A stretch of 64,000 nt of DNA from Candidatus Dadabacteria bacterium (GTDB lineage Bacteria > Desulfobacterota_D > UBA1144 > Nemesobacterales > Nemesobacteraceae), in contig JAJECI010000007.1 in NCBI GenBank assembly GCA_022822065.1, forward strand, positions 62,001 through 126,000. Direction: 5' to 3'. Within the stretch, counting starts at the first letter, position 1, and every line of letters starts with the position of its first letter. A model generated the notes under the pieces. It was not told where the DNA came from, did not search any database, and saw nothing but the letters and a program-made list of their open reading frames with translations. Of the stretch, positions 22,386 to 32,127 are shown piece by piece. A program made the position numbers and the translations under genes.

Positions 22386-23084
22386 ATGAAAAAGCTAATA
22401 GCGGTAGTAGATGACGAAAAGGACATACTCAACCTGATAACCCATCACCTGAAGCGCGAGGGGTATCAGGTAAAACCCTTTCAGAGCGGAAAGGATTTTC
22501 TGCTTTACATAAATTCTGTTCCGCCGGACCTGGTGCTGCTCGACATTATGCTCCCGGGCATGGACGGCCTCGAACTCTGCAGAATCCTGAAAAGCAAACC
22601 TTCCACCGAATCCATACCCATAATCATGATCACCGCGAAATCCACCGAGGCCGATATCGTCGTGGGCCTCGAACTAGGTGCCGACGACTACATAGTGAAG
22701 CCTTTTCGGACCCGGGAACTTGTCGCCAGAGTAAAAAGCATCCTGAGAAGGTACGCGATGAAAGACTCCGGGGACGGATCGCTTTGTATCGGTCCTCTCA
22801 AGATAAATTCGGCAAGCTACGAGGTATCGGTTAACTCGCAAAAAATCGATCTCACCACCACCGAGTTCAGAATACTTGAAACCCTGGGAGAAGCGGAAGG
22901 AAAGGTGTTCACCCGTGATCAACTGCTCAAAAGAAAGACCCTCTGGGGAGACGAAAGGGTGGTTTTTGACAGGACGATAGACGTTCACATAAAAAACCTG
23001 AGAGAAAAACTGGGTTCCGCCGGCAAAATGATAAAGACCGTCAGAGGAATCGGTTACAAGCTAGAAGAGATCCAACCGGTTTGA
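22386..23084 (+). CDS. phoB: Phosphate regulon response regulator
   Basis: OmpR/PhoB-type regulator of 232 residues. The receiver domain carries acidic residues DDEK at 9-12, phospho-acceptor Asp53 in LLDIMLPG and the KPFRTRELVARV lysine. A C-terminal winged helix (about 135-230) ends with TVRGIGYKL. It overlaps phoR by four bases and faces the porin gene. Its neighbours (pst operon, OprP porin, phoU) make the phosphate role very likely. Confidence 0.93.
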   Translation: MKKLIAVVDDEKDILNLITHHLKREGYQVKPFQSGKDFLLYINSVPPDLVLLDIMLPGMDGLELCRILKSKPSTESIPIIMITAKSTEADIVVGLELGADDYIVKPFRTRELVARVKSILRRYAMKDSGDGSLCIGPLKINSASYEVSVNSQKIDLTTTEFRILETLGEAEGKVFTRDQLLKRKTLWGDERVVFDRTIDVHIKNLREKLGSAGKMIKTVRGIGYKLEEIQPV

Positions 23085-24448
23085 AGATATTCAGAAAACA
23101 TTTTCTTTACCTGCTCTGCCTGGCAGCCTCGGCAGCTCTGCTCGCCGTGCTGCTTTCCCCCGGGGGCGGAATTCTCGGATATGTTGCGTACATATCCGCT
23201 TTTGTCGTGTTCGGATTCATCCTCTCCTGGATCATCGAAAGGGACATTCTGAAGGACTTCTCAAGGATATCAAAGGCGCTTGAGCTTTTGCCGGAAAAAC
23301 AGAAAAAGGCCCGAAAGACAGGCCGCAAGGTAAGCGGCTTCGACACGGGAGTATCGATCTCCATAAGTGAGCTCTCCGAGAGAATTTCCCTTCAGATGCG
23401 CGAAACCGAGAGGGAGGGAAACCAGCTTAAAAGCATAATCGAGTCCATGAGGGAAGGAGTCATAGTGATATCAAGGGAAGAGAACCTCCTGCTTGTAAAC
23501 GACGCTGCGAAGGAGATGTTCGCAATAGACGACGCAGCCATTGGCCGCCCCTATATGGAGACTGTGAGAAACCCCGACCTCCAAGGGCTTATTTCCCGGA
23601 TGCAGCGGAAGAAAAAATCGGCAACCCAGGAAATCTCCGTGCTCTATCCTAAGGAAAGATCGTATCTCGTAAGTGTCAGAGTAAGTCCCCGCTACAGGGA
23701 AATCGTGGTGGTTATCTTTGACATAACAGAATTCAAGAACCTTGAGCGGATCAAGGCAGATTTCGTGGCAAACGTCTCCCATGAACTTAGAACCCCGCTT
23801 ACGTCCATAAAGGGATACATAGAAACCCTTCTTGACAGAAACTACGACACAGATGAGGAGAAAAAGGATTTCCTCGAGATAATAGAGGAGAACACCGACA
23901 GGCTCATAGCCATAGCCTCCGACCTGCTCGTACTATCGGAACTTGAAAGCGGAGAGGCAGACCCCCGGGATTCGAGGAAAGGATACGAAGAGATTGACAT
24001 CAGGGAAACAGTCCTCCGCTCCGTGGGTTCGCTTGACTCCCTTTTCTCGAAAAAAGGAGTCAATCTCTTACTTGAGATCGAAGACGGCATGCCCACCTAC
24101 AGGGCAAACAGGTTTCTGGTTGAGCGCATGCTCATTAACCTAATTGAGAATTCAGCCAAGTACACCCCTGAGAACGGCTCGGTGTCAGTTCGCGCCAAAA
24201 CCCTAAACGGCACCTTGTGCATAGAGGTTGAAGACAATGGAATCGGAATTCCCCCCGAGCACCACGAGAGGATATTCGAGAGGTTCTACAGGGTTGATAA
24301 GAACCGCTCAAGAGAGATAGGAGGAACGGGGCTCGGGCTAAGCATAGTGAAGCATATAGTCATACAGCACGGGGGAACCATAGGAGTCAGAAGCGCGGAA
24401 GGAGAGGGAAGCACTTTCACGGTTGAACTTCCACGGCACAAACAGTAG
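23081..24448 (+). CDS. phoR: Phosphate regulon sensor histidine kinase
   Basis: Inner-membrane kinase of 455 residues. Two N-terminal helices (about 9-26 and 31-52) with almost no periplasmic loop match PhoR. A PAS domain lies at about 115-215, the HisKA site is His234 in NVSHELRTPL, and the ATPase has N (LIENSAKYT), G1 (DNGIGIP) and G2 (GGTGLGLSI) boxes. It begins with TTG in a TTGA overlap with the phoB stop, so it is translationally coupled. The small periplasmic loop implies signalling through PstSCAB-PhoU. Confidence 0.93.
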   Translation: MKIFRKHFLYLLCLAASAALLAVLLSPGGGILGYVAYISAFVVFGFILSWIIERDILKDFSRISKALELLPEKQKKARKTGRKVSGFDTGVSISISELSERISLQMRETEREGNQLKSIIESMREGVIVISREENLLLVNDAAKEMFAIDDAAIGRPYMETVRNPDLQGLISRMQRKKKSATQEISVLYPKERSYLVSVRVSPRYREIVVVIFDITEFKNLERIKADFVANVSHELRTPLTSIKGYIETLLDRNYDTDEEKKDFLEIIEENTDRLIAIASDLLVLSELESGEADPRDSRKGYEEIDIRETVLRSVGSLDSLFSKKGVNLLLEIEDGMPTYRANRFLVERMLINLIENSAKYTPENGSVSVRAKTLNGTLCIEVEDNGIGIPPEHHERIFERFYRVDKNRSREIGGTGLGLSIVKHIVIQHGGTIGVRSAEGEGSTFTVELPRHKQ

Positions 24449-24456
24449 AACGGCGA

Positions 24457-25137
24457 TCAGTTCATCTCCGAAGTGTGGTGGTGCTTGAGCACCTCTCCTG
24501 TAGCTATGTAGTAGGCATTCTCGGCTATGTTCGTCGCCAGATCGCCCACCCTCTCAAGATGCCTTGCAACGTAGATGTAGCGAAGCGCCCGGCTAAGCGT
24601 TGAGGGATCCGACATGATGAAGGTTATAAGCTCCCTCACTATCTGGGGCTCGTAGTTATCAACTTCGTCGTCTTTGCGACAGACCTCCACGGCGAGTTGT
24701 GCATCCCTTTTGATAAACGCATCAAGGCTTTCCCTTAGCATCTCCATAGCCTTGTCCGCCATCTTGGGAATGTCAACAAGCGGCTTTATAGGCGGGTGGT
24801 CGGCCATGAAAATAGCCATTCGGGATATGCTCGAGGCGTGATCCCCTATTCTCTCAAGATCGTTGTTAACCTTCATTATCATCGTGACGGTCCGAAGGTC
24901 CTTGGCCTCGGGCTGGTAAAGAGCCAGAATCTTCACGCAAAGGTTGTCTATCTCGATCTCCATGTCGTTTACCTGCTCGTCGGTGCGGATCACTTCCTGG
25001 GCGAGGATCATGTTGCCTTCGCGAAGGGCCTTCATGCTCTTAGCGATGCGACTCTCCACAAGCGACGCCATTTCAAGCAGTTTCTTATTAAGAAGCGCGA
25101 GTTCCTCTTCGTACTTTATCATCCTTGATCGCTTCAT
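24457..25137 (-). CDS. phoU: Phosphate signalling protein PhoU
   Basis: All-helical cytoplasmic regulator with two PhoU repeats, each with an E/D-rich metal-binding motif; it links Pst transport state to PhoR. The ORF opens with GTG at 25146, but ATG at 25137 is preferred because AGGTG overlaps the pstB stop six bases before it (226 aa). It is the last gene of pstSCAB-phoU and converges on phoR with eight bases between. Confidence 0.94.
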   Translation of the reverse strand: MKRSRMIKYEEELALLNKKLLEMASLVESRIAKSMKALREGNMILAQEVIRTDEQVNDMEIEIDNLCVKILALYQPEAKDLRTVTMIMKVNNDLERIGDHASSISRMAIFMADHPPIKPLVDIPKMADKAMEMLRESLDAFIKRDAQLAVEVCRKDDEVDNYEPQIVRELITFIMSDPSTLSRALRYIYVARHLERVGDLATNIAENAYYIATGEVLKHHHTSEMN

Positions 25138-25146
25138 TGGACGCAC

Positions 25147-26010
25147 CTAGCCGAACTTACCCGAAACGTAGTCTTCTGTATGTTTTTTGGCGGGGTTAAG
25201 GAATATCTTCTCCGTGGTGTCAAACTCCACTATGTCGCCTATGTACATAAAAGCCGTGTAATCGGAAACCCGGGCGGCCTGCTGCATATTGTGGGTGACT
25301 ATAACTATTGTGAACTTGTTTTTAAGCTCCGTAACAAGATCCTCTATCTTGGCCGTGGCTATGGGATCAAGCGCAGAGCACGGTTCATCCATTAAAAGCA
25401 CGTCGGGCTCGACGGCTATGGCTCTTGCGATGCAGAGTCTCTGCTGCTGACCTCCAGAGAGTCCCATGGCGCTGTCATTGAGCCTGTCATTTACCTCGTC
25501 CCACAGGGCCGCGCGCTTGAGGTTCTTCTCCACTATATCGTCAAGAACCGATTTCTTCTTTATCCCCGCTATCCTAGCCCCGTAGGCAACGTTTTCGTAG
25601 ATCGATTTCGGAAACGGGTTTGATTTCTGAAACACCATGCCGACCCTTTTTCTAAGATCGGTGATGTCAACATCGGAGTTGAATATGCTTTTGCCGTTAA
25701 TCGATATTTCCCCTTCAATCCTGCAGTCGTCAATGAGGTCGTTTAAGCGGTTAAAGCAGCGAAGCAGCGTGGATTTGCCGCAGCCCGAAGGGCCTATAAA
25801 CGCCGTTACCTGTCTTCTCGGGATGTTCATATTGATATCCTGAAGGGCCTGCTTCGTGCCGTAAAAAAGGCTCAGGTCCTCAACTTTGACCAAAGGGTCG
25901 GGAACGGGCTTCGCCTTCTCCGGTTTTTTAGCCTTTGGGGCCGGGGCAACGCCGTTTATCTCCGGGGCTCTGAACTCTTGTCTCTCCATCGGTTCTCCAG
26001 ACAGCATCAA
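25147..26010 (-). CDS. pstB: Phosphate ABC transporter ATP-binding protein
   Basis: Energises phosphate import. Walker [10 protein letters not shown], signature LSGGQQQR and Walker [15 protein letters not shown] are intact. At 287 residues it is longer than usual because of an Ala/Pro/Lys-rich N-terminal tail of about 40 residues before [11 protein letters not shown]. It follows pstA by 30 bp. Confidence 0.96.
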   Translation of the reverse strand: MMLSGEPMERQEFRAPEINGVAPAPKAKKPEKAKPVPDPLVKVEDLSLFYGTKQALQDINMNIPRRQVTAFIGPSGCGKSTLLRCFNRLNDLIDDCRIEGEISINGKSIFNSDVDITDLRKRVGMVFQKSNPFPKSIYENVAYGARIAGIKKKSVLDDIVEKNLKRAALWDEVNDRLNDSAMGLSGGQQQRLCIARAIAVEPDVLLMDEPCSALDPIATAKIEDLVTELKNKFTIVIVTHNMQQAARVSDYTAFMYIGDIVEFDTTEKIFLNPAKKHTEDYVSGKFG

Positions 26011-26040
26011 ATCTTCCTCCTCTACTTATACCTTATTAAA

Positions 26041-27657
26041 CTACACCGCGGAAGTCGCATATTTTTTCCTCAGTCTGTTTCTTATTACTATCGCCGTTAT
26101 GTTAAGCACAACCACTATCAGTATGAGCAGAAACGCGGTCATGAACACCATGGGTTTTGCGGCTTCGGCGTTTGGAGACTGAAAGCCGAGGTCGTATATG
26201 TGGAACCCGAGATGCATGAACTTTCTCTCAAGATGCAGGAAGGGGAAGTGCCCGTCTATGGGAAGATCGGGTGCGAGCTTCACGACCCCCGTTATCATAA
26301 GCGGCGCCACTTCTCCCGTGGCCCGGGCAACCGCGAGGATAAGACCCGTGAGTATGGCGGGAAGCGCGCTAGGGATAACAACCTTCCAAGTAGTCTCAAA
26401 CTTCGTGGCCCCGAGCGCAAGCGATCCCTCCCTTATGTTTCTCGGAACTGCCGCGAGTCCCTCCTCGGTCGCGACTATCACCACCGGAACAGTGAGAAGA
26501 GCGAGAGTAAGCGACGCCCACAGTATGCCTCCCGTGCCAAAAGTCGGGCTGGGAAGCGCTTCCTTGAAAAACACGGAGTCGATTATGCCCCCTATGCCGT
26601 AGAGAAAGAACCCCACTCCGAAAACGCCGAACACTATTGAGGGAACTCCGGCAAGGTTGTTAACGCATATCCTGACGATCCTCACCATAACTCCCTGCCT
26701 GGCGTACTCGCGAAGGTAAAGCGCCGCTACGATTCCGAAAGGCATTACCACTATGCTCATTATAAGCACCATGAGCACCGTGCCGAAAATTGCGGGGAAG
26801 ATTCCGCCCTCGGTGTTGGCCTCCCTCGGGTCATCGGAGACAAACCCCCAGAATCTTTTGACGTAAAACCCGGCTTTTTCCACAAATCCCATACTGTTTG
26901 GGCGATGGGCCATTACGATCTTCCCAAGCGGTATAGTCTTCTCGTTTCCCCCGGCGGATAGCATCACCGCCTCGTTTCTGTTAAGCTCCGCGTAGAGCGC
27001 TTCGAGCTTCGCCTCGCTTGTCTTGTAGCGCCCTTCGTATTCTTTTATCTTCAGGCGATACTCGGCCTCCTTCGCGGGGTTATGCTCGCCGCGCACGGCA
27101 AGCCCCTTGAGTTTCAAGCGCTGCTTCTCGATCCCGTAGTTTATGTCCCCGATCTCGCCTTTTTCTATCTTGAGTATCCTCTCGTGTATCCTGTTAGCGT
27201 CGCGTATCAGGCCCAGAAGCACCGAGAAAGCCTCCGGGTCAGTGCCCGGAATCACCTGACCGTTCTTTCTTATCTCCTTTAAGTAACCGTGGTAATCTCC
27301 CCATTCGTGTCGCTCCAAAACCACGGCGTCACGGGGATAATCACGTGACTTTACATCGCCCTCGTTTATCCACTTGAAGTCAAGGCCGTATATATCCCTG
27401 TTTCCTATCTTGAGCTTGACGCGGAACTCTGAACCACTCACGCCGTCCCCTCCCCGCACAGATTCCCTCGCACGAAGCTGTCCCAGGTAAGCAGAGCCGT
27501 CTCTAAGCTCGTAGCGTCCTATGTCCGCCGGCCACATCGAACCCAAACCCTTCGTGGCTATCAGGAACAGAAGCCCCCCTATCATCACGAGCGTGACCAT
27601 GAGGGCAAGGCCCGATATCCAAATGTAGGCATCGCCTGCTTTCCAGAGGTTAGGCAT
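26041..27657 (-). CDS. pstA: Phosphate ABC transporter permease PstA, long form
   Basis: The 538-residue protein has an N-terminal membrane helix (about 10-33), then about 230 residues of soluble, partly coiled-coil sequence. The usual six-helix permease follows, with the EAA-type loop VPRNIREGSLALGATKFET. The long N-terminal part resembles the DUF3333 extension known from gamma-proteobacterial PstA. Its start overlaps the end of pstC by eight bases. Confidence 0.92.
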   Translation of the reverse strand: MPNLWKAGDAYIWISGLALMVTLVMIGGLLFLIATKGLGSMWPADIGRYELRDGSAYLGQLRARESVRGGDGVSGSEFRVKLKIGNRDIYGLDFKWINEGDVKSRDYPRDAVVLERHEWGDYHGYLKEIRKNGQVIPGTDPEAFSVLLGLIRDANRIHERILKIEKGEIGDINYGIEKQRLKLKGLAVRGEHNPAKEAEYRLKIKEYEGRYKTSEAKLEALYAELNRNEAVMLSAGGNEKTIPLGKIVMAHRPNSMGFVEKAGFYVKRFWGFVSDDPREANTEGGIFPAIFGTVLMVLIMSIVVMPFGIVAALYLREYARQGVMVRIVRICVNNLAGVPSIVFGVFGVGFFLYGIGGIIDSVFFKEALPSPTFGTGGILWASLTLALLTVPVVIVATEEGLAAVPRNIREGSLALGATKFETTWKVVIPSALPAILTGLILAVARATGEVAPLMITGVVKLAPDLPIDGHFPFLHLERKFMHLGFHIYDLGFQSPNAEAAKPMVFMTAFLLILIVVVLNITAIVIRNRLRKKYATSAV

Positions 27658-29944
27658 CGGACTGCGCGTACTTCCTCCTCAGTCTCTGGCTGAGAACCTC
27701 AGCCAGGGTGTTAAGCAAAAAGGTGACCGCAAACAGCAGAATCGCCGTGAGGAAAAGTACCCTGTAGAGTGTTCCCCCGTGCGGCGCTTCGGGAAGCTCG
27801 ACCGCGATGTTGGCCGAAAGCGCCCTGAAACCGTTAAAAAAGCTCCAGTCCATAACCGGCGTGTTGCCGGTCGCCATGAGCACGATCATCGTCTCTCCCA
27901 CTGCCCTTCCAAAACCTATCATCACAGCCGAGAATATGCCTGCGCTTGCCGCGGGCAGAACTATCCTCATGGCTGTCTGCCACCTGTTGGCCCCCAGGGC
28001 CAAAGATCCCGCGGAGAGAGTCCTCGGGACGCTTGAGAGCGCGTCTTCAGATATGGTGAATATGATGGGAATCACCGTAAAACCCATTGCGAATCCCACG
28101 ACCAGCATATTTCTCTGGTCGTAGCGAAGATCGAACATACTAAAAAACCAGTCCCTAAAGTCCCCCGCGAAAATAAGACTCTCAAGGGGACCGTTAAGCC
28201 ACAGGGAAAGCACAACCGCGATCCCTATCACACCCACCAGAGTGAAAAGCTCGGCTCCTACCCGGAACCTCCCTGAGAACGAGAACGGAAGGCGGTGCCA
28301 AAGGAAAAGCGCAAAAAGGGTAAGACCAATCACCATAAACGGCATCACTAGGGTCGCGACGAAGATCTTCTCAAGCAGCGGCGCAAGCCATAGGCCCGCA
28401 AGGAATCCCAGAACCACGCTCGGAAGCGCCGCCATGACCTCTATCACGGGTTTCACCACGTTTCTTATCGAGGGATGGAGGAACTGCGAAACGCAGATGG
28501 CCGCCAAGATCGCAAGCGGAATCGAAAGTATCATCGTGTATATGGCACCTTTCAGGGTTCCGTACGCAAGCGGGGTCAAGCTGAACTTGGGCTCGAACTC
28601 GTCCGTTCCTCCCGTTGACTGCCACACGTATCGGGGCCTGTCGTAGCCCTCGTACCATATTTTTCCGAAAAGGGTGCGAAAGTTCGTCTCGGGATGCGGA
28701 TTGTCAAGATAGTAGCTTGAAAGCATCATGTCAGAATCCACAGCCACCACCCCGTTTGCCTTCGGAGAAAAACTAAGCCCCGCATAAGGCTTTCCCCGGC
28801 CCGGAAAATCAAGCTGCTTCGCGGCGGAAGTGGCCTGGTAAAGGGATATGTTTCCCGAGGTATCGGAAGCCAGAAAGCCTCTTCCCCTCTGCGACGCGGA
28901 GAACCTGTCAACCGCAGCAGGAAGCGGGGGAAAAACGTGTATCTTCGCAAGCCTGCTTTCCTCGCCGCCGCTCGTGGTCTCAAACCACACGCTTACGTTT
29001 CCCGCGGCGTCACCGACGATGAGGGACCGGTGACCTAGAAGGAACCCTATTCTAGTAACTGCCACCCCGGGGTCCGCGGTAGCCGCAAGCATGGATTTGA
29101 GTTCCGGAGAAGAGGGATCCGAAAGCGACCAGTGATAAAGCTTCCCGTTTGCGGTAGAGACGTAGAGATTCTCCGCTTCGGAATCGACCTGCACTCCCGT
29201 AACCACGGCTCCTCCGAGTTCCCCCGTAAGATCGGTCGTGAAGACCTCGGTTTCACTTTCGCCTAAAAACCCTTCCTCCTCGACCTCGGCGTATGCCAGA
29301 AGGCGCTTAGAAGCCGTGTAGGCCACTACCACGGGGGCCCCTGTTTCGGGCGAACTCTGATAGGCAAACATTTCTATCGGTTCTTCCGCTACCCGGAGAG
29401 CATCTCCCTCCGTAACTCTCGACACTATGGTTCTTTCGGTCCCCTCGCGGAACTCCACCCTAAAACTCACCTCGAACGGAACCACGTAACCCTCCCTGTC
29501 GGCAATCGCGTAGGATGTGTTGGTTCGGGCGCTGTAAAAAGATGCGTAACCTGTTGTCTTGTGGGAGACCGTGTGGGTCTTAAGGAGCTTAGGTTCTTCT
29601 TCGAGGGTGAAAAAGCGTACCGATCCGAGAGAGTCTACCGTGAAAAACTGCTCCCTGTACTCATCCACTCCTATATCGAAAATACGTACCTGCCCAGACG
29701 GCGCACCGGAAGCGAGACGGTCTTCCATCTCCGAGACGCTCTCAAGCTTTTTTCCGGGACTTTTCCACAGGGGAATGGTCTCGATCCCTATGAAGAAAAG
29801 TATGGCTATTATGCAGAAGATAATTCCCGCGCCGCCGACAAATACCACGTGCCTTGCCAGCCTGTCGTAGAGTTTTCTTCTGCGTATCTGCTTCTGCTTG
29901 GAACCCTCTTCGATTCCGAGTTCGTCAGTTTGATCGCTTGACAA
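27650..29944 (-). CDS. pstC: Phosphate ABC transporter permease PstC, long form with large extracytoplasmic insert
   Basis: At 764 residues it is more than twice a basic PstC. A first membrane helix (about 33-56) is followed by some 390 residues of beta-rich, repeat-like sequence. The pattern of short strands with SG, DP and W residues suggests a propeller fold facing the periplasm. The C-terminal third holds the permease helices and the loop VPRTLSAGSLALGANRWQT. Long PstC forms are known in proteobacteria; the role of the insert is not established. It is 136 bp downstream of pstS. Confidence 0.9.
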   Translation of the reverse strand: MSSDQTDELGIEEGSKQKQIRRRKLYDRLARHVVFVGGAGIIFCIIAILFFIGIETIPLWKSPGKKLESVSEMEDRLASGAPSGQVRIFDIGVDEYREQFFTVDSLGSVRFFTLEEEPKLLKTHTVSHKTTGYASFYSARTNTSYAIADREGYVVPFEVSFRVEFREGTERTIVSRVTEGDALRVAEEPIEMFAYQSSPETGAPVVVAYTASKRLLAYAEVEEEGFLGESETEVFTTDLTGELGGAVVTGVQVDSEAENLYVSTANGKLYHWSLSDPSSPELKSMLAATADPGVAVTRIGFLLGHRSLIVGDAAGNVSVWFETTSGGEESRLAKIHVFPPLPAAVDRFSASQRGRGFLASDTSGNISLYQATSAAKQLDFPGRGKPYAGLSFSPKANGVVAVDSDMMLSSYYLDNPHPETNFRTLFGKIWYEGYDRPRYVWQSTGGTDEFEPKFSLTPLAYGTLKGAIYTMILSIPLAILAAICVSQFLHPSIRNVVKPVIEVMAALPSVVLGFLAGLWLAPLLEKIFVATLVMPFMVIGLTLFALFLWHRLPFSFSGRFRVGAELFTLVGVIGIAVVLSLWLNGPLESLIFAGDFRDWFFSMFDLRYDQRNMLVVGFAMGFTVIPIIFTISEDALSSVPRTLSAGSLALGANRWQTAMRIVLPAASAGIFSAVMIGFGRAVGETMIVLMATGNTPVMDWSFFNGFRALSANIAVELPEAPHGGTLYRVLFLTAILLFAVTFLLNTLAEVLSQRLRRKYAQSDA

Positions 29945-30080
29945 TGAAATTACCTTGCATCCGGGACATCAGGTGCGAAAAAGACGGTTAAGATCCGACT
30001 TCCCCAGGGAAAACGGCCAACCGCAGACGAATCCGAGACACTTCCGGACCCGTCCGCACAGAAAGCCGTAAATAGTATAC

Positions 30081-31073
30081 CTACTTTGCACCTACAAGGA
30101 CTCTTAACTCGGAAACCTTGGCGGCGGGAAGCGGGAGATAGCCGTCTTTTATGACTATTTTCTGTCCCTGCTTGCTCAGAATGTATTTCAGGAACTCGAG
30201 ACGAAGCGGATCGAGAGTTTCGTTCGGCTTCTTGTTAACGTAGAGGAAGAGATACCTTCCGAGCGGGTATTTCCCGCCGACGACGTTTTTAAGACTGGGA
30301 CCAAAACAGCCCTTCTCGGCGGACTTCGCAAGCTCGATTGCCTTTACCCCGGAGGTCTTGTACCCGATACCGCTGTAGCCGACGCCCTGGAGATCCTCAG
30401 TGATTCCCTGCACGACGGCGGAGGATCCTGGCTGCTCCTTAACGGTGTCCTTGTAATCGCCCTTGCAAAGAGCCTTCTTCTTGAAATAGCCGTAGGTTCC
30501 CGACGCGGAGTTTCGCCCGTAAACGCTTATCGGCTTGCCGGCCCAGTCGCCGCCGAGACCTGCGGCTCCCCAAGTGTTGATGTCGCTTCCGCCGCCGCAT
30601 TTTCTGTTCTTCGAAAAGATGGCGTCAACCTGCTTTATCGACATACACTTCGTCGGGTTGTCCTTGTTTACGTAAACCGCAAGCGCGTCAATTGACGTCG
30701 GAACCGCGGTCGGCTTGTAACCGGCCACCTTTTCGAAGGCGTCAACTTCTTTTGATTTCATCATTCTGGACATGGGTCCGAACTGGGAAGTCCCCGCTAT
30801 GAGAGCAGGAGGAGCAGTACTCGAACCCTTGCCCTCTATCTGGCATTTAACATTGGGGTAGAACTTTGCGAATCCCTCGCACCAGAACGTCATAAGGTTG
30901 TTCATGGTGTCGGAACCTACGCTGTCTATGTTCCCGGAAACACCCGTGACTTTCGTGTAGGAAGGTATGTCCGGGTCAACCTTGACCGTCTGAGCTCCGG
31001 CAACCTGGCCGAATGTAAGAGCGCAAACAATCGCGAAAAGAGCAAAACTCGACTTAACACTCAAATACTTCAT
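30081..31073 (-). CDS. pstS: Phosphate-binding protein PstS
   Basis: Periplasmic binding protein of about 330 residues. The ORF extends to 31115, but ATG at 31073 has AAGGAGGA eight bases upstream and begins a classic signal peptide (MKYLSVKSSFALF...VAGA, cut before Gln). Phosphate-contact motifs GSDTMNNL, GKGSSTAPPAL and YGRNSASGTYGYF are present. A Pho-box-like array precedes it. Confidence 0.94.
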   Translation of the reverse strand: MKYLSVKSSFALFAIVCALTFGQVAGAQTVKVDPDIPSYTKVTGVSGNIDSVGSDTMNNLMTFWCEGFAKFYPNVKCQIEGKGSSTAPPALIAGTSQFGPMSRMMKSKEVDAFEKVAGYKPTAVPTSIDALAVYVNKDNPTKCMSIKQVDAIFSKNRKCGGGSDINTWGAAGLGGDWAGKPISVYGRNSASGTYGYFKKKALCKGDYKDTVKEQPGSSAVVQGITEDLQGVGYSGIGYKTSGVKAIELAKSAEKGCFGPSLKNVVGGKYPLGRYLFLYVNKKPNETLDPLRLEFLKYILSKQGQKIVIKDGYLPLPAAKVSELRVLVGAK

Positions 31074-31124
31074 TACAAGAATCCTCCTTAAGATAGTGGA
31101 AAACAAACCAAACAAGCTGGATTA

Positions 31125-31178
31125 ATTTAAACCCCGAAAGGTTAAGTGCGTGTTAAGAAGCAATTAAAGAAGGGTAAA
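31125..31178 (-). promoter_or_regulatory. Pho-box-like repeat array and -10 element for the pst operon
   Basis: On the minus strand TTTACC, TTAATT, TTAACA and TTAACC occur at exact 11-nt steps (31173, 31162, 31151, 31140). Nine bases later is TTAAAT (31125-31130), placed as a -10. Transcription would start about 45 nt ahead of the pstS ATG. Number of units, period and the 9-bp gap to the -10 equal those at the porin gene. Binding by PhoB is inferred from position and symmetry. Confidence 0.7.
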
Positions 31179-31205
31179 AAAGGAATTCGAGAAGAAACGG
31201 GCCTC

Positions 31206-32051
31206 TCATCTGGGCGAGTGTCCGGTTCCCTCGGCGATCACGATGCGCCTGTTGGGAGCTTTCTGGCTTGCCTCGTAGTATTCGAGAGCCTCGGGCATCC
31301 ACTTGCGGATGTTTTTTATCCTGGTCCTGTACCCGGGGTGGGTAGAGAGAAACTCGGGCGGAGCGCCCCGTCCCGCGGTTCCCATCCTCTCCCAGAAGGG
31401 GATGGCCTCGCGGGGGTCATAGCCCGCCTTTGCCATGTATATGAGACCTATCCTGTCGGCTTCAGATTCCTGCTTTCTTGAAAATGGCAAAGCGACCGCA
31501 AGTGCTGTCCCTACTCCGTAGGCGGCAAGAACCCTGGCCGTGGTTTTTTCATCCTTTTTCTTCATGGCCGACGCAAGCGCCGCGGAACCCATATCGAGCA
31601 GAATCAAGAGAGTCACTCTTTCCCCGCCGTGGCGCGCCGTCGCGTGGGCGACCTCGTGGGCCATCACGGTAGCAAGTCCCGCCTCGGTTTTGGCAATGGG
31701 CATCATCCCGGTGTAAACCCCGATTTTCCCCCCGGGAAGAGCGAAGGCGTTTACCAACTTGTCGTTATCGAAAACCGTGTACCGCCACCTGAGGTTGGGT
31801 GTGTGGGAGACAGCGGCTATGCGCTGTCCGACCCTCCTCACCGCTTCGTTGTAGTGTGCGTCGCGCGAGATCTTCTCGGTCTCAAGCAGGTTCACGTACG
31901 CGCTTGCGCCGAGCTGCATTTCGAAGGCCTGGGGGAGCAGTATAAACTGCGTCCTGTTGGTAATCGGGGCCTTGGCACACGCAACGACTAGAAGCAGAAA
32001 AAGCAGAACTCCAACCGGAAAAAGACTTTTCCTTTTAAATATCGACCTCAA
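31206..32051 (-). CDS. M48-family zinc metallopeptidase, lipoprotein
   Basis: Quality-control protease of the cell envelope, related to the BepA/LoiP group. Zinc motif HEVAH in MAHEVAHATARH and the third ligand in ESEADRIGL are intact. The ORF opens with TTG at 32096 through a GC hairpin. A TTG at 32051 gives a clean lipoprotein signal (MRSIFKRKSLFPVG...LLVVAC), so it is preferred (281 aa). It lies downstream of the aminotransferase on the same strand. Substrate is unknown. Confidence 0.85.
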   Translation of the reverse strand: MRSIFKRKSLFPVGVLLFLLLVVACAKAPITNRTQFILLPQAFEMQLGASAYVNLLETEKISRDAHYNEAVRRVGQRIAAVSHTPNLRWRYTVFDNDKLVNAFALPGGKIGVYTGMMPIAKTEAGLATVMAHEVAHATARHGGERVTLLILLDMGSAALASAMKKKDEKTTARVLAAYGVGTALAVALPFSRKQESEADRIGLIYMAKAGYDPREAIPFWERMGTAGRGAPPEFLSTHPGYRTRIKNIRKWMPEALEYYEASQKAPNRRIVIAEGTGHSPR

Positions 32052-32064
32052 TTCCGTTAATTCC

Positions 32065-32090
32065 CCGGGCCCGCAAGCCTGTGGGCCCGG
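32065..32090. other. Strong GC hairpin between aminotransferase and M48 peptidase genes
   Basis: CCGGGCCC and GGGCCCGG pair over 8 bp, extendable to about 11 bp, around a short loop. No T-run follows on either strand, so it is not a typical intrinsic terminator. It ends 13 bases before the preferred TTG start of the peptidase gene and could affect its translation or processing of the shared message. Confidence 0.5.
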
Positions 32091-32127
32091 AGTCAAGTAA
32101 AAAATCTAACTTTCTACGCTAATGGAC

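Noticed and set aside
32065-32090. GC hairpin as a Rho-independent terminator
   Set aside because: Strong stem but no T-run on either strand, so listed only as a hairpin.
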